The translations under genes were made by a program, and so were the position numbers. DNA of 64,000 bases from Paenibacillus tarimensis (GTDB lineage Bacteria; Bacillota; Bacilli; Paenibacillales; Paenibacillaceae), in NCBI RefSeq assembly GCF_021532315.1, contig NZ_JAKGAO010000006.1, forward strand, positions 124,001 to 188,000, given 5' to 3'. Below the pieces are notes generated by a model. It was not told the DNA's origin, made no database searches, and saw only the letters and a program-made list of their open reading frames with translations. This document shows, piece after piece, positions 26,387-35,515 of the stretch (position 1 is its first letter; every line of letters begins with the position of its first letter).

Positions 26387-27142
26387 ATGCAGGTACTAAT
26401 CGACATTAAGAACTTAGATTTATATTACGGAGAATTTCATGCCTTGAAGAAGGTATCGATGAGTATTCCCGAGAAAGCCATTACAGCGTTTATCGGGCCA
26501 TCAGGCTGTGGTAAGTCAACACTGCTCAGGACGCTGAACCGGATGAACGATATGATACCGGGCACTAGGATTGAAGGCTCCATCAGAGTTGGAGACACGG
26601 ATATTTACGGTTCGGATGTCGACGTGGAAACCCTGCGCAAGAAGGTAGGCATGGTATTCCAGCAGCCTAATCCGTTCCCTAAATCCATCTATGATAATGT
26701 GGCCTACGGTCCAAGGCTGCATGGCATTACCAAGAAGCATGAGCTTGATGAAATTGTAGAGAAGAGCCTGCGTTCTGCCGCGCTGTGGGACGAGGTCAAG
26801 GACCATCTGAAGCGTTCGGCGCTTAGTATATCAGGCGGCCAGCAGCAGCGTCTCTGTATTGCACGCGCTCTTGCCGTTAACCCGGATGTGCTCTTGATGG
26901 ATGAAGCTACATCCGCTCTTGACCCGATTTCAACCCTTAAAATTGAAGAACTTGCACAAGAGCTGAAAGACCGTTATACAATTGTGATGGTGACGCATAA
27001 TATGCATCAGGCTGCTCGTGTCTCCAATCAGACGGTGTTCTTCCTTAACGGTGAAGTGATTGAATATGCGGATACCGAGAAGCTCTTCTCCAATCCGACG
27101 GATCAGCGCACCGAAGATTACATCAGCGGCCGATTCGGCTAA
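26387..27142 (+). CDS. pstB: Phosphate ABC transporter ATPase PstB, copy 2
   Basis: A 251-residue PstB: Walker [10 protein letters not shown] at 37-45, signature ISGGQQQR, Walker [12 protein letters not shown] and [16 protein letters not shown]. It lies 137 bp after the first copy with its own probable promoter, so cells could make one ATPase without the rest of the operon. Two adjacent pstB genes are known in Bacillus. Both copies have complete catalytic motifs. Confidence 0.93.
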   Translation: MQVLIDIKNLDLYYGEFHALKKVSMSIPEKAITAFIGPSGCGKSTLLRTLNRMNDMIPGTRIEGSIRVGDTDIYGSDVDVETLRKKVGMVFQQPNPFPKSIYDNVAYGPRLHGITKKHELDEIVEKSLRSAALWDEVKDHLKRSALSISGGQQQRLCIARALAVNPDVLLMDEATSALDPISTLKIEELAQELKDRYTIVMVTHNMHQAARVSNQTVFFLNGEVIEYADTEKLFSNPTDQRTEDYISGRFG

Positions 27143-27170
27143 CAGCGGAAGTGAAGGGGGCAAAGCACTC

Positions 27171-27830
27171 ATGACAAGAAGAACTGAATTTGATCAACAG
27201 CTAGATGCGATGCAAAAGCTTCTCATTCAGATGGGTACGCAGGTAGAACAGGCAATTGCCGGTTCAATGCGCGCTTTGCAGGAAGTGGATGTGGTATTGG
27301 CCAAATCGATCGTTCGTGACGATGCGGAAATAAACCAGATGGAAGAGCGGATTACAGAGATGGGCACCATGCTGATCGCTACGCAGCAGCCGGTAGCCAA
27401 GGATCTTCGCCGCATTCTGGTTGCCTTCAAAATCTCCAACGATCTCGAGCGTATGGCGGATCTAGCCGTTGATATTGCTAAGGTTGTACTCCGTCTGGAA
27501 GGCGAGGATTTAATAAAGCCACTCATTGACCTCCCGCGGATGGCCGAAATTGTACAGGTGATGACATATGAATCGATCCAGTCGTTCATTAACGAGAATG
27601 TGGATTTAGCTTACAAGATGGCTAAGGATGACGATACGGTGGATGCACTGTACAGCCAGATTCTCAGAGAACTCTTCTCGCTGATGGTGGAGAATCCGAA
27701 GACTGCCAGCCAGGCAATGCTTCTGAGCTTTGTAGGCCGTTACATCGAGCGAATCGGCGATTATGCGACTAACATCGGGGAAAATGTTGTCTACCTTGTT
27801 ACCGGTAAACGTCCGGATCTGAACGTGTAG
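27171..27830 (+). CDS. phoU: Phosphate signalling protein PhoU
   Basis: A 219-residue PhoU: two three-helix repeats carrying the metal-binding motifs DLERMADLAVDIA and RYIERIGDYATNIGENVVYL. PhoU links the Pst transporter to the PhoR kinase and damps the Pho response when phosphate is plentiful. ATG 27171 follows GAAGGGGG and gives the normal length. Last gene of the pst operon, before a strong terminator. No phoP/phoR genes are in the window. Confidence 0.94.
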   Translation: MTRRTEFDQQLDAMQKLLIQMGTQVEQAIAGSMRALQEVDVVLAKSIVRDDAEINQMEERITEMGTMLIATQQPVAKDLRRILVAFKISNDLERMADLAVDIAKVVLRLEGEDLIKPLIDLPRMAEIVQVMTYESIQSFINENVDLAYKMAKDDDTVDALYSQILRELFSLMVENPKTASQAMLLSFVGRYIERIGDYATNIGENVVYLVTGKRPDLNV

Positions 27831-27867
27831 CAGCATCATCAGCTTACAAGAAGAGATCGATATAAGA

Positions 27868-27895
27868 GCCGCTGGCCGATGGGCCAGCGGCTTTT
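27868..27895 (+). terminator. Terminator of the pst-phoU operon
   Basis: GCCGCTGGCC and GGCCAGCGGC form a perfect 10-bp stem with a 4-nt loop followed by TTTT. Confidence 0.88.
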
Positions 27896-27939
27896 CCTAT
27901 CCATACGTTGGCAGTTTATAGGTCTTATTTCTCATAACT

Positions 27940-28004
27940 TTTACATAAACTTAACACTTCAATGATTCGAATTTCACACTTGACTGGTAAAATATTCGTA
28001 TATT
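27940..28004 (+). promoter_or_regulatory. PhoP-type promoter of the GGDEF-EAL operon
   Basis: TTTACA (27940), TTAACA (27951), a degenerate ATGATT (27962) and TTCACA (27973), all at 11-bp pitch. A -10-like TATATT starts at 27999, 21 bases after the last hexamer base, as at the pstS promoter. The gene start at 28043 leaves a leader of about 30 bases. Confidence 0.7.
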
Positions 28005-28042
28005 AAAGTCGTATGTTGACAATATCCGCGAGGAGATCGACA

Positions 28043-29503
28043 GTGGGCGAAATCGGATTTGGGTTGCTTGACCGGGAAATGGTTCGACGGATTACAGAGA
28101 GATGGCATGAGGGTGGAGTAGGTGTCTTATATGTACAGCTTCAGGATGCAACGGAGACCGTTCTGCATTCTCTTGGAGCCTGGGCACAGGAAGAGAGGCG
28201 TATTTTCTGGCACTGTCGGATGAACAGGGAGTACTTCTTTTTTTTGAACCGTAAGCTTGGTGGAGAACGGCTGGAAGCTTTGCTTCATAGTACGGTTCAG
28301 GAGCTTCGCGACCGGATAGGCTGTGAGGCTGGAGACGTTGTGAATGATATGTATATTGGCATGAGCAAAATCGTCCCTACCCACACCGGTCGTTCTGCAG
28401 AAACTCTCATATACAATGCGGTGAAGGAAGCGTGGAGTGAAGCAGGCTCGTTAAGCGGACATTCGGAACCCAACGCTTCACCACGCCGTGAAATGCCGGG
28501 ACAAAAGGGGACTGGGGTTGAGCATTATGCTTCCCAAATAGGCGAGCTGGCAACAATTATCCCTGTTTTCCCTCTCCACACGAGAGTGGCGGATGCAGCC
28601 CGTTTATTTGAGAACGATCCCACTGTGCTTGGTGCTGTTGTGGTAGATGGCAAGCGCCCGGTTGGGCTTATTATGAAAGAAAAGCTGCATCAGCTGCTGG
28701 CAGGCCAGTTCGGACTGCCCCTTTACTGGAACCGGTCCGTGGAGAAGGTTATGGATGCCGACCCGCTGATAGTGGAATACAGCACACCGGTTGAACAGGT
28801 GTCTACACTGGCCATGAGCAGACATTTTACCAAGCTGTATGATGTGGTGACAATTACAAGAGACGGAGAGATGGCTGGCGCGGCTACGATTCGTTCCATT
28901 CTGGAGTACATTACCAAGCTTCGCACAGAGGCAGCTATGACTGCGAATCCGCTAACCGGATTGCCCGGCGGGCAGCGCATTCAACAGGAGATCATGCACC
29001 GCATAGATGCGGGCAAGCCCTTCTCTGTCATCTATGCGGATTTGGATTACTTCAAGTGGTTTAATGACTGTTTCGGATTCCGCAAAGGGGACGAGCTGAT
29101 CCGCTATACAGCGGATTCTCTGCAGCAGGTCGTGGCTCTGCTGGGTTCACCCGGCGACTTCATCGGACATATCGGCGGGGATGACTATATCGTAGTTACG
29201 GAAGCGGAGGACCCTGAAGCACTTTGCAGTCATTTGATCTGGCGGTTTGACGGAGGGGTACAGTCGTTCTATGGCGGTATGGAAGTATCGTGCGTTGTAG
29301 ACCGGAGCGGGAATACTGTGGATTGCGAAGGGGTTACCTTATCGCTGTCTGTTATGCAGTGGGACGGCTATCAGCCGGTTACGCCCGAAATGTTCTCGGA
29401 GCTGTCGGCACGCCTGAAGAAGCAGGCCAAGCGCACCAAAGGCAGTGTATACGTAATGGAAAAAATCAGCGATAGCAGCATGGAGTTGAACGGGCATGTA
29501 TAA
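28043..29503 (+). CDS. CBS-GGDEF diguanylate cyclase-like protein
   Basis: A 486-residue cytoplasmic protein with three parts: an N-terminal domain (about 1-120) that looks like a degenerate GGDEF fold, a CBS pair (about 165-295), and a GGDEF domain (about 300-465). The catalytic-type motif is GGDDY at 378-382, with metal and guanine residues in YADLDYFKWFND. No RxxD product-inhibition site precedes it. GTG 28043 is chosen because GAGGAGA sits 7 bp upstream and downstream of the mapped -10; an ATG at 28013 would be almost leaderless. It overlaps the EAL gene by 8 bp. c-di-GMP synthesis is likely but GGDDY is a variant. Confidence 0.8.
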   Translation: MGEIGFGLLDREMVRRITERWHEGGVGVLYVQLQDATETVLHSLGAWAQEERRIFWHCRMNREYFFFLNRKLGGERLEALLHSTVQELRDRIGCEAGDVVNDMYIGMSKIVPTHTGRSAETLIYNAVKEAWSEAGSLSGHSEPNASPRREMPGQKGTGVEHYASQIGELATIIPVFPLHTRVADAARLFENDPTVLGAVVVDGKRPVGLIMKEKLHQLLAGQFGLPLYWNRSVEKVMDADPLIVEYSTPVEQVSTLAMSRHFTKLYDVVTITRDGEMAGAATIRSILEYITKLRTEAAMTANPLTGLPGGQRIQQEIMHRIDAGKPFSVIYADLDYFKWFNDCFGFRKGDELIRYTADSLQQVVALLGSPGDFIGHIGGDDYIVVTEAEDPEALCSHLIWRFDGGVQSFYGGMEVSCVVDRSGNTVDCEGVTLSLSVMQWDGYQPVTPEMFSELSARLKKQAKRTKGSVYVMEKISDSSMELNGHV

Positions 29504-30725
29504 ACCATTTCGCAAAGCGACTGAAAGCCAGCAATCGGAACAGCATAATGATGGTATGGTCGGGGTTATTTATTTGGGGTTAAAGACAGGGGAAGAATTC
29601 CAGGAGCCGGTATACAGCATAAAGTCGATCCCCGGTTGGAGGCAATTTGCGGATGGGGCGCTAAAAAATATCCCCCGGCAGGATGTTGTCATCCAGGCTG
29701 TCAGATGGATCGGGGATGATCTGTTTGTCCTGCTCCAGAGACCGGGCCATCCTGAGGAAGGATTCTGGGAGTGGCTGTTGGAGCTGTCCCGCACGATCCG
29801 CTCGGAATGGGCTGAAGGCTGGAAGGCAGAGTGTGCAAGCTCGCTATCCTATAGTGATTCAGCCGTGCTTCACGCCGGTATTTCAGCATATCGCGCTTCC
29901 TGGAACACAGAGGAAGATATTCAGCTTCGCCATAACGGGATGAAACGTGCACTGGTCCACGGTCAGCATCCCATGGCTATTGAACAGAGTCTGCGAAAGC
30001 TGGCATTGAAGAACATTCTCGGGCAGGATGGCCTTTACCCGGTTTATCAGCCCATCATCTCGGTTCAGGATGGAAGCTGCTTCGGCTACGAGGCCCTCAC
30101 AAGGCTGGTTGACAAAAGCTGGTTTGACGGACCGCTGCCGCTGTTTAAATTTGCTGGAGAAGAGGGTGCGGTGTACTGCCTCGATACCTTGGCTAGAGAG
30201 AAGGCGATTCAAGGATTCATGGCTCCCGGGAAGCAGAAGATATTCATCAACCTGACGGCCCATATTATGGATGATCCCAGGTTTACAGCCGGTCAGACAC
30301 TGCAGCTGCTTAGCAGCAAAGGTCTTTCGCCTTCCAATGTCGTGTTCGAAATTACGGAACGGACATCAATTGAGGATTTTGGAACGGCCAAGAGAGTGCT
30401 CTCGCATTATCGCAATCAAGGGTATCAGATTGCCATCGATGATGTAGGTGCCGGATATTCCTCTTTGCAATCCATTGTTGAACTGCGTCCAGATTATATC
30501 AAGATTGACCGCTCGCTCGTCCAGAATATCCATCAGGATGAGATGAAGGAGCAAATAATGAGTACGTTTGTAGAATTTTCGGGCAGAATGGGAATCTCCG
30601 TTGTAGCGGAAGGGATTGAACAGCAGGAAGAGCTCGACAAGGTCAAGGCAATGGGAGTGGGCTATGCTCAGGGGTATCTGCTCGGCCGCCCCCGGTCGTT
30701 TGCTGAAGACCCTGCTACCGCTTGA
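29496..30725 (+). CDS. EAL-domain c-di-GMP phosphodiesterase
   Basis: A 409-residue protein. Residues 1-165 resemble a degenerate GGDEF-like domain (VGVIYLGLK, then WIGDDLFVLLQ). The rest is an EAL domain with all key stretches: EAL at 199-201, FINLTAH, FEITERT, IDDVGAGYSSLQ, YIKIDRSLV, VAEGIEQQEE and YAQGYLLGRP. It is therefore expected to hydrolyse c-di-GMP. ATG 29496 lies within the end of the CBS-GGDEF gene, so synthesis and breakdown enzymes are translationally linked. Confidence 0.85.
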   Translation: MYKPFRKATESQQSEQHNDGMVGVIYLGLKTGEEFQEPVYSIKSIPGWRQFADGALKNIPRQDVVIQAVRWIGDDLFVLLQRPGHPEEGFWEWLLELSRTIRSEWAEGWKAECASSLSYSDSAVLHAGISAYRASWNTEEDIQLRHNGMKRALVHGQHPMAIEQSLRKLALKNILGQDGLYPVYQPIISVQDGSCFGYEALTRLVDKSWFDGPLPLFKFAGEEGAVYCLDTLAREKAIQGFMAPGKQKIFINLTAHIMDDPRFTAGQTLQLLSSKGLSPSNVVFEITERTSIEDFGTAKRVLSHYRNQGYQIAIDDVGAGYSSLQSIVELRPDYIKIDRSLVQNIHQDEMKEQIMSTFVEFSGRMGISVVAEGIEQQEELDKVKAMGVGYAQGYLLGRPRSFAEDPATA

Positions 30726-30748
30726 ATGAACCCGTTTAATATAGATAT

Positions 30749-30805
30749 AACAGGGCTGCTGCCGGTATGAGGACATGATGTGTCCAGCCGGCAGCAGCCC
30801 TGTTT
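30749..30805 (+). terminator. Terminator after the GGDEF-EAL operon
   Basis: Two 17-base arms (30749-30765 and 30788-30804), GC-rich and fully complementary, flank a 22-nt loop; the second arm ends GTTT. Confidence 0.8.
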
Positions 30806-30914
30806 GGCTGCTGCAAGAAAGCTGAAATAGCCGAATAGAAGTACAGCTGACGGTTCGCAGCCCATCCGCGTTGTATGTTATGATAAAAGGAGAAGATTAA
30901 GGTGAGGTGCCAGG

Positions 30915-33584
30915 ATGGAAAAATGGATGCTTATCGACGGAAACAGCATTGCTAACAGGGCTTTTTATGCGATGCCGCCGCTTACCAATTCCGCGGGTTT
31001 ACATACAAATGCCGTTTATGGATTTACGACGATGCTCTTAAGATTGATTGAGGAAGAAAAGCCAACCCATATCCTGGTTGCTTTCGATGCGGGGAAAATC
31101 ACGTTCCGCCACGAAGGCTACGAAGAATATAAGGGAGGACGGGCCAAGACTCCTCCCGAGCTGTCCGAGCAGTTTCCTGTTCTGAAGGATCTTCTTAATG
31201 CCTTTGGCATCGCTCAATTTGAGCTTTCGGGCTATGAGGCGGACGATATTATTGGAACCCTTACCCGCATGGCGGATGAGTCGGGGCGCGAAACACTGGT
31301 CGTGACAGGCGATAAGGATATGCTCCAGCTTGCCTCTGAGCATGTTACGATCGCAATTACTCGCAAAGGAATCAGCGAGGTGGACCGGTTCACGCCGGAA
31401 GCCATAGGCGAGAAATATGGCCTGACACCTGCCCAGATTGTGGATCTGAAGGGCCTTATGGGTGATGCTTCCGATAATATTCCCGGCATTCCCGGAGTTG
31501 GTGAGAAGACAGCCCTGAAGATGCTGCATGAGTTCGGCTCAGTGGAAGAAGTGCTGGCCAATACGGACAAGCTGAAGGGCAAGATGAAGGAGAAGGTTGA
31601 GACACATAAGGAAGATGCGGTTATGAGCAAAAAGCTGGCCACGATTTTCCGTGAGGTGCCGCTTGAGAGCAGTGAAGACGAGATGGCTTACAAGGGCTAC
31701 GATAAAGCTGTATTGTCCGGGGCATTCCGCAAGCTCGAATTCAAGTCTCTGCTGGAGCGGCTTGATTTGACAGGCGGTGTGGATGGTGAATCCGGGGAAA
31801 GCGGGGCTGCGGTGCAGTCAGCAGAACTGGATATTGTCCTGCTATCAGAGGGTGATATGAGTCAGCTGAAGAATGAGGAGCTTGCGTCGATTGAGAGTAT
31901 CTATGTGGAGGCAGCGGGAGAAAATCCGCATCATGCCGAGGTTCTGGGGATTGCTCTAGCGGCCGAAGGGAAGGTCTATGTCGTTCCCTATGATGTAATG
32001 GTTTCCGAAGCAGCCGCGAAGCTGCAGGGATGGCTAGCCGATGCAGAAGTGAAGAAGAGAGGCTATGACCTGCACAAGGCGGCACTTGCCTTGTCATGGA
32101 AGGGCATTACACTGGCCGGTGCCGCTTTTGACGTACTGCTCGCGGCTTACCTGCTTGATCCGACGGACAGCGGCCAATCCCTGAATGCACTTGCGCTACG
32201 GTACGGCCTTCCTGCCGTTCCGGCGGATGAAGAGGTATACGGCAAGGGAGCAAAATTCAAAGTTCCGCCGCTGGAACAGCTTGCCCTGCATCTGTCGCGC
32301 AAGGCTGATTCAGTGCGCCGGATCGCCAGGCATCAGGAAGAGGAACTGGAGAAGAACGGCATGAACCGCCTTTACCACGAGCTTGAGCAGCCGCTGTCGG
32401 ATGTGCTGTGCGGGATGGAAAAGCAGGGGATTACCGTCAACGCAGGTGAACTGGAGGCTCTGGGAAGTGAGCTGAGCACCCAAATCACACGCTTAATGGA
32501 AGCGATCTATGAGCATGCCGGCGACAAATTCAATATAAATTCTCCTAAGCAGCTGGGTGAGGTGCTGTTCGACAAGCTCGGACTGCCGGTCATGAAGAAG
32601 ACAAAGACCGGCTATTCGACCGATGCCGATGTACTGGAGAAGCTGGAACCATACCATGAGATAGTACGGCTTATTCTCGATTACCGGCAGCTGGCGAAGC
32701 TCCAATCCACCTACGTGGAAGGGCTGCTGAAGGAAATCCGCAAGGAGACCGGCAAGGTGCATACCTACTACCGCCAGACCATTGCCGCAACGGGACGTCT
32801 CAGCAGCCAGTTTCCCAACCTGCAGAATATTCCGATCCGGCTGGAGGAAGGCCGCAAAATCCGCAAGGCTTTCGTACCGTCTGAGCCGGGCTGGTATATT
32901 CTTGCGGCCGACTACTCGCAGATTGAACTCCGTGTGCTAGCCCATATTTCGGGTGACGAAGGGCTGAAGGAGGCCTTCCTCACCGATATGGATATCCATA
33001 CCAAGACAGCGATGGACGTATTCGGCGTGTCGGCCGACGCCGTGGACGGCAATATGCGCCGGCAGGCCAAGGCGGTAAACTTTGGGATCGTCTATGGAAT
33101 CAGTGATTTTGGCTTGTCCCAGAACTTGAACATCACCCGCAAGGAAGCGGCTGCCTTCATTGAGCAATATTTTGCCGCCTTCAAGGGCGTTCGCCAGTAT
33201 ATGGATGATATTGTGATGAAGGCACGCCAGGACGGTTATGTCACCACCTTGCTGGAACGCCGCCGCTATCTGCCGGAGATTAAGGCCTCGAACTTTAATC
33301 TGCGCTCCTTTGCAGAGCGTACGGCCATGAACACGCCAATCCAGGGGACTGCCGCGGACATTATTAAGCTGGCGATGGTGAAGATGGACCAGACGCTGAG
33401 AGAACGCGGGCTGAAGAGCCGGATGCTGCTGCAGGTGCATGACGAACTTGTCTTCGAGGTACCGGAGGATGAGCTGGAGCTGATGAAGACGCTGGTTCCG
33501 GAAGTAATGGAGTCGGCCCTTGAGCTCGATGTCCCGCTGAAGGCGGATGTGAACTATGGCGTCAATTGGTATGAGGCAAAATAA
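30915..33584 (+). CDS. polA: DNA polymerase I
   Basis: An 889-residue replication and repair polymerase. The N-terminal 290 residues are the 5'-nuclease (DGNSIANRAFYA, GYEADDIIGT, GLMGDASDNIPGIPGVGEK). Residues about 310-490 are the 3'-5' exonuclease-like region, which in bacilli lacks the catalytic acids. The polymerase domain has motif A DYSQIELRVLAHISGDE, motif B RRQAKAVNFGIVYG and motif C LLQVHDELVFEVP. ATG 30915 follows GGTGAGGTG. It leads the conserved polA-mutM-ytaF-coaE order. Confidence 0.97.
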   Translation: MEKWMLIDGNSIANRAFYAMPPLTNSAGLHTNAVYGFTTMLLRLIEEEKPTHILVAFDAGKITFRHEGYEEYKGGRAKTPPELSEQFPVLKDLLNAFGIAQFELSGYEADDIIGTLTRMADESGRETLVVTGDKDMLQLASEHVTIAITRKGISEVDRFTPEAIGEKYGLTPAQIVDLKGLMGDASDNIPGIPGVGEKTALKMLHEFGSVEEVLANTDKLKGKMKEKVETHKEDAVMSKKLATIFREVPLESSEDEMAYKGYDKAVLSGAFRKLEFKSLLERLDLTGGVDGESGESGAAVQSAELDIVLLSEGDMSQLKNEELASIESIYVEAAGENPHHAEVLGIALAAEGKVYVVPYDVMVSEAAAKLQGWLADAEVKKRGYDLHKAALALSWKGITLAGAAFDVLLAAYLLDPTDSGQSLNALALRYGLPAVPADEEVYGKGAKFKVPPLEQLALHLSRKADSVRRIARHQEEELEKNGMNRLYHELEQPLSDVLCGMEKQGITVNAGELEALGSELSTQITRLMEAIYEHAGDKFNINSPKQLGEVLFDKLGLPVMKKTKTGYSTDADVLEKLEPYHEIVRLILDYRQLAKLQSTYVEGLLKEIRKETGKVHTYYRQTIAATGRLSSQFPNLQNIPIRLEEGRKIRKAFVPSEPGWYILAADYSQIELRVLAHISGDEGLKEAFLTDMDIHTKTAMDVFGVSADAVDGNMRRQAKAVNFGIVYGISDFGLSQNLNITRKEAAAFIEQYFAAFKGVRQYMDDIVMKARQDGYVTTLLERRRYLPEIKASNFNLRSFAERTAMNTPIQGTAADIIKLAMVKMDQTLRERGLKSRMLLQVHDELVFEVPEDELELMKTLVPEVMESALELDVPLKADVNYGVNWYEAK

Positions 33585-33650
33585 TGTCTCTTTCGGCTGA
33601 AGGAAGCGGGAGAAGCGGGTTTCCGGTATAATAGTCATGAGGTGATTAGA

Positions 33651-34598
33651 ATGCCGGAATTGCCGGAGGTTGAAACGGTCCGAAGGACCCTTATAGAATT
33701 AGTTGCTGGACGAACCATTGAACGGGTGACAGTTACGCTGCCCCGAATTATACAGCGACCGGCGGAGCCGGAGCAGTTTGCAGACATGCTGGCTGGACGC
33801 AGAATCGAGACGGTGGAACGCCGGGGGAAGTTTTTACGCATAGTGCTGGATGAGCTTGTGCTTGTCTCCCATCTGCGGATGGAGGGGCGGTATGGTCTAT
33901 ACAAGTCCGATGAGCCGGTGGAAAAGCATACGCATGTCATTTTTCATTTTACGGATGGAACAGAGCTGAGATATAAGGATGTGCGGCAGTTTGGCACGAT
34001 GCATATCTTTTTGCCAGGTGAGGAATTCCAGTATCCTCCGCTGAATAAACTGGGTATAGAACCGCTGGACGGGGTGTTCACGCCTGAGTCGCTACGCAGC
34101 GCGCTTGGCCGCCGCACAACGAAGATCAAGCCGCTGCTGCTTAATCAGCAATATATCGTTGGGCTTGGCAATATCTATGTCGATGAAGCCTTGTTTGCAG
34201 CCGGGATTCATCCGGAGCGGACAGCCGATACCCTCAAGAAGGATGAGTGGATTCGTCTGCATACGGCTATTGTGGAAACGCTCGGACGGGCTGTTGAGGC
34301 AGGCGGATCATCGATTAAATCCTATGTGAACGGACAGGGTGAGATGGGCCTCTTCCAGTATAGCCTGCAGGTATACGGTCGTGAACAAGAGCCATGCCGG
34401 CGATGCGGGTCAGTTATCAGCAAGAGTGTGGTTGGCGGACGGGGGACACATGTCTGTATCCAGTGTCAGCCGCTGGGGAAATCACGCAGTACGGCAGCCC
34501 GAAAGGCTTCAAGCGGTGTCCTGCCGGCTGTCCGCGAGGAAGGCCGGAAGGGTAAGCAGACGGCCAACCCGGTTAGGAAGCATTTTGGGAATCTGTAA
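33651..34598 (+). CDS. mutM: Formamidopyrimidine-DNA glycosylase
   Basis: A 315-residue base-excision repair enzyme that removes 8-oxoguanine and cleaves at abasic sites. It must start at ATG 33651, because the catalytic proline is residue 2 (MPELPEVETVRR); GAGGTG precedes it. It has the helix-two-turn-helix LNQQYIVGLGNIYVDE and a C-terminal zinc finger CRRCG ... CIQCQ. About 45 residues rich in K, R, S and A follow the zinc finger, making it longer than the usual 270-280. Confidence 0.95.
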   Translation: MPELPEVETVRRTLIELVAGRTIERVTVTLPRIIQRPAEPEQFADMLAGRRIETVERRGKFLRIVLDELVLVSHLRMEGRYGLYKSDEPVEKHTHVIFHFTDGTELRYKDVRQFGTMHIFLPGEEFQYPPLNKLGIEPLDGVFTPESLRSALGRRTTKIKPLLLNQQYIVGLGNIYVDEALFAAGIHPERTADTLKKDEWIRLHTAIVETLGRAVEAGGSSIKSYVNGQGEMGLFQYSLQVYGREQEPCRRCGSVISKSVVGGRGTHVCIQCQPLGKSRSTAARKASSGVLPAVREEGRKGKQTANPVRKHFGNL

Positions 34599-34764
34599 AA
34601 CCGGTTATCTAAGTCCGCATGGTGACGATTCACCACCATGCTCTCCCCGCATATGATGTTACCAAACATGTGGGCTTAGGCGCGCAGCTTATCCGGTTCG
34701 GAGTGCCCGGTGCTTCTGAAGCGACGGATGAGCATGAAGCGCCGGTCCCGGGGAGGTACATCAG

Positions 34765-35505
34765 TTGCTGTTGCATTTGCTATCGCTGCTGCTGCTGGCG
34801 CTGGCTGTCAGCCTGGACGGCTTTGGGGTCGGGATTACTTACGGGCTTAGGCAGATACGGATACCCGTTTTCTCGGTTGTCATTATTGTGATCTGCTCGG
34901 GGCTTGTCATCTGGGTCTCCATGCTGGCAGGCGGCTGGTTGACGGGACTGCTGTCACCCGCTTTTGCCAACTATATAGGGGCAGGCATCTTGATTGCTAT
35001 TGGGAGCTGGGCGCTGTTTCAGTTTTGGCGCCAGCATCTTGCGCTATCCGATGAAGCTTCTGACGACCCGTGCTCAAAAGGGCAGGCTGACGTTGGAGCA
35101 AGTCGGGCGGAGGCCCATTGGAACGACAGGACGAAGACCGAACAAGGGGAGCCTGTTTCGGCGGTCACGCTGATTAAGATCGAAATCAAGCGCTGGGGAC
35201 TGGTTATTCAAATCCTGCGCTCCCCCCAGGCGGCTGACATGGACCGCTCAGGTACGATATCGTCGTATGAAGCCGTCCTGCTCGGTGCAGCCTTGTCACT
35301 GGATGCGTTCGGCGCGGGACTGGGAGCCGCGATGCTTGGCTTCTCGCCTTTGTTTACTTCCGTTTTGATCGCTTTTTCCAGCGGACTGTTCCTGCTGATG
35401 GGACTGCATGTCGGCTTCCGATTTGCACATTGGGACAGAATTCGTACACTGGCGGTCATGCCGGGATTGATTTTGATTGTACTGGGTATTACTAGACTGT
35501 TATGA
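34765..35505 (+). CDS. ytaF: Sporulation membrane protein YtaF (MntP-like)
   Basis: A 246-residue membrane protein with about six helices in two homologous halves, each carrying the SLDGFG or SLDAFG motif of the MntP/YtaF transporter-like family. A long charged cytoplasmic loop (about residues 93-150) joins them. TTG 34765 is used because GGGAGG lies 8 bp upstream and the first helix begins at once. The place between mutM and coaE matches Bacillus. The transported ion, if any, is not established. Confidence 0.88.
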   Translation: MLLHLLSLLLLALAVSLDGFGVGITYGLRQIRIPVFSVVIIVICSGLVIWVSMLAGGWLTGLLSPAFANYIGAGILIAIGSWALFQFWRQHLALSDEASDDPCSKGQADVGASRAEAHWNDRTKTEQGEPVSAVTLIKIEIKRWGLVIQILRSPQAADMDRSGTISSYEAVLLGAALSLDAFGAGLGAAMLGFSPLFTSVLIAFSSGLFLLMGLHVGFRFAHWDRIRTLAVMPGLILIVLGITRLL

Positions 35506-35515
35506 GGTGAAGGCA

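Noticed and set aside
26387-27142. Second pstB as a recent duplication or assembly artefact
   Set aside because: The two PstB proteins differ throughout at the sequence level and paired pstB genes are normal in Bacillus relatives.
34599-34764. Manganese (yybP-ykoY) riboswitch before ytaF, suggested by the MntP-like product
   Set aside because: Hairpins such as GCATGGTG/CACCATGC are present, but the conserved yybP-ykoY loop sequences are not; nothing else was recognised in this gap.
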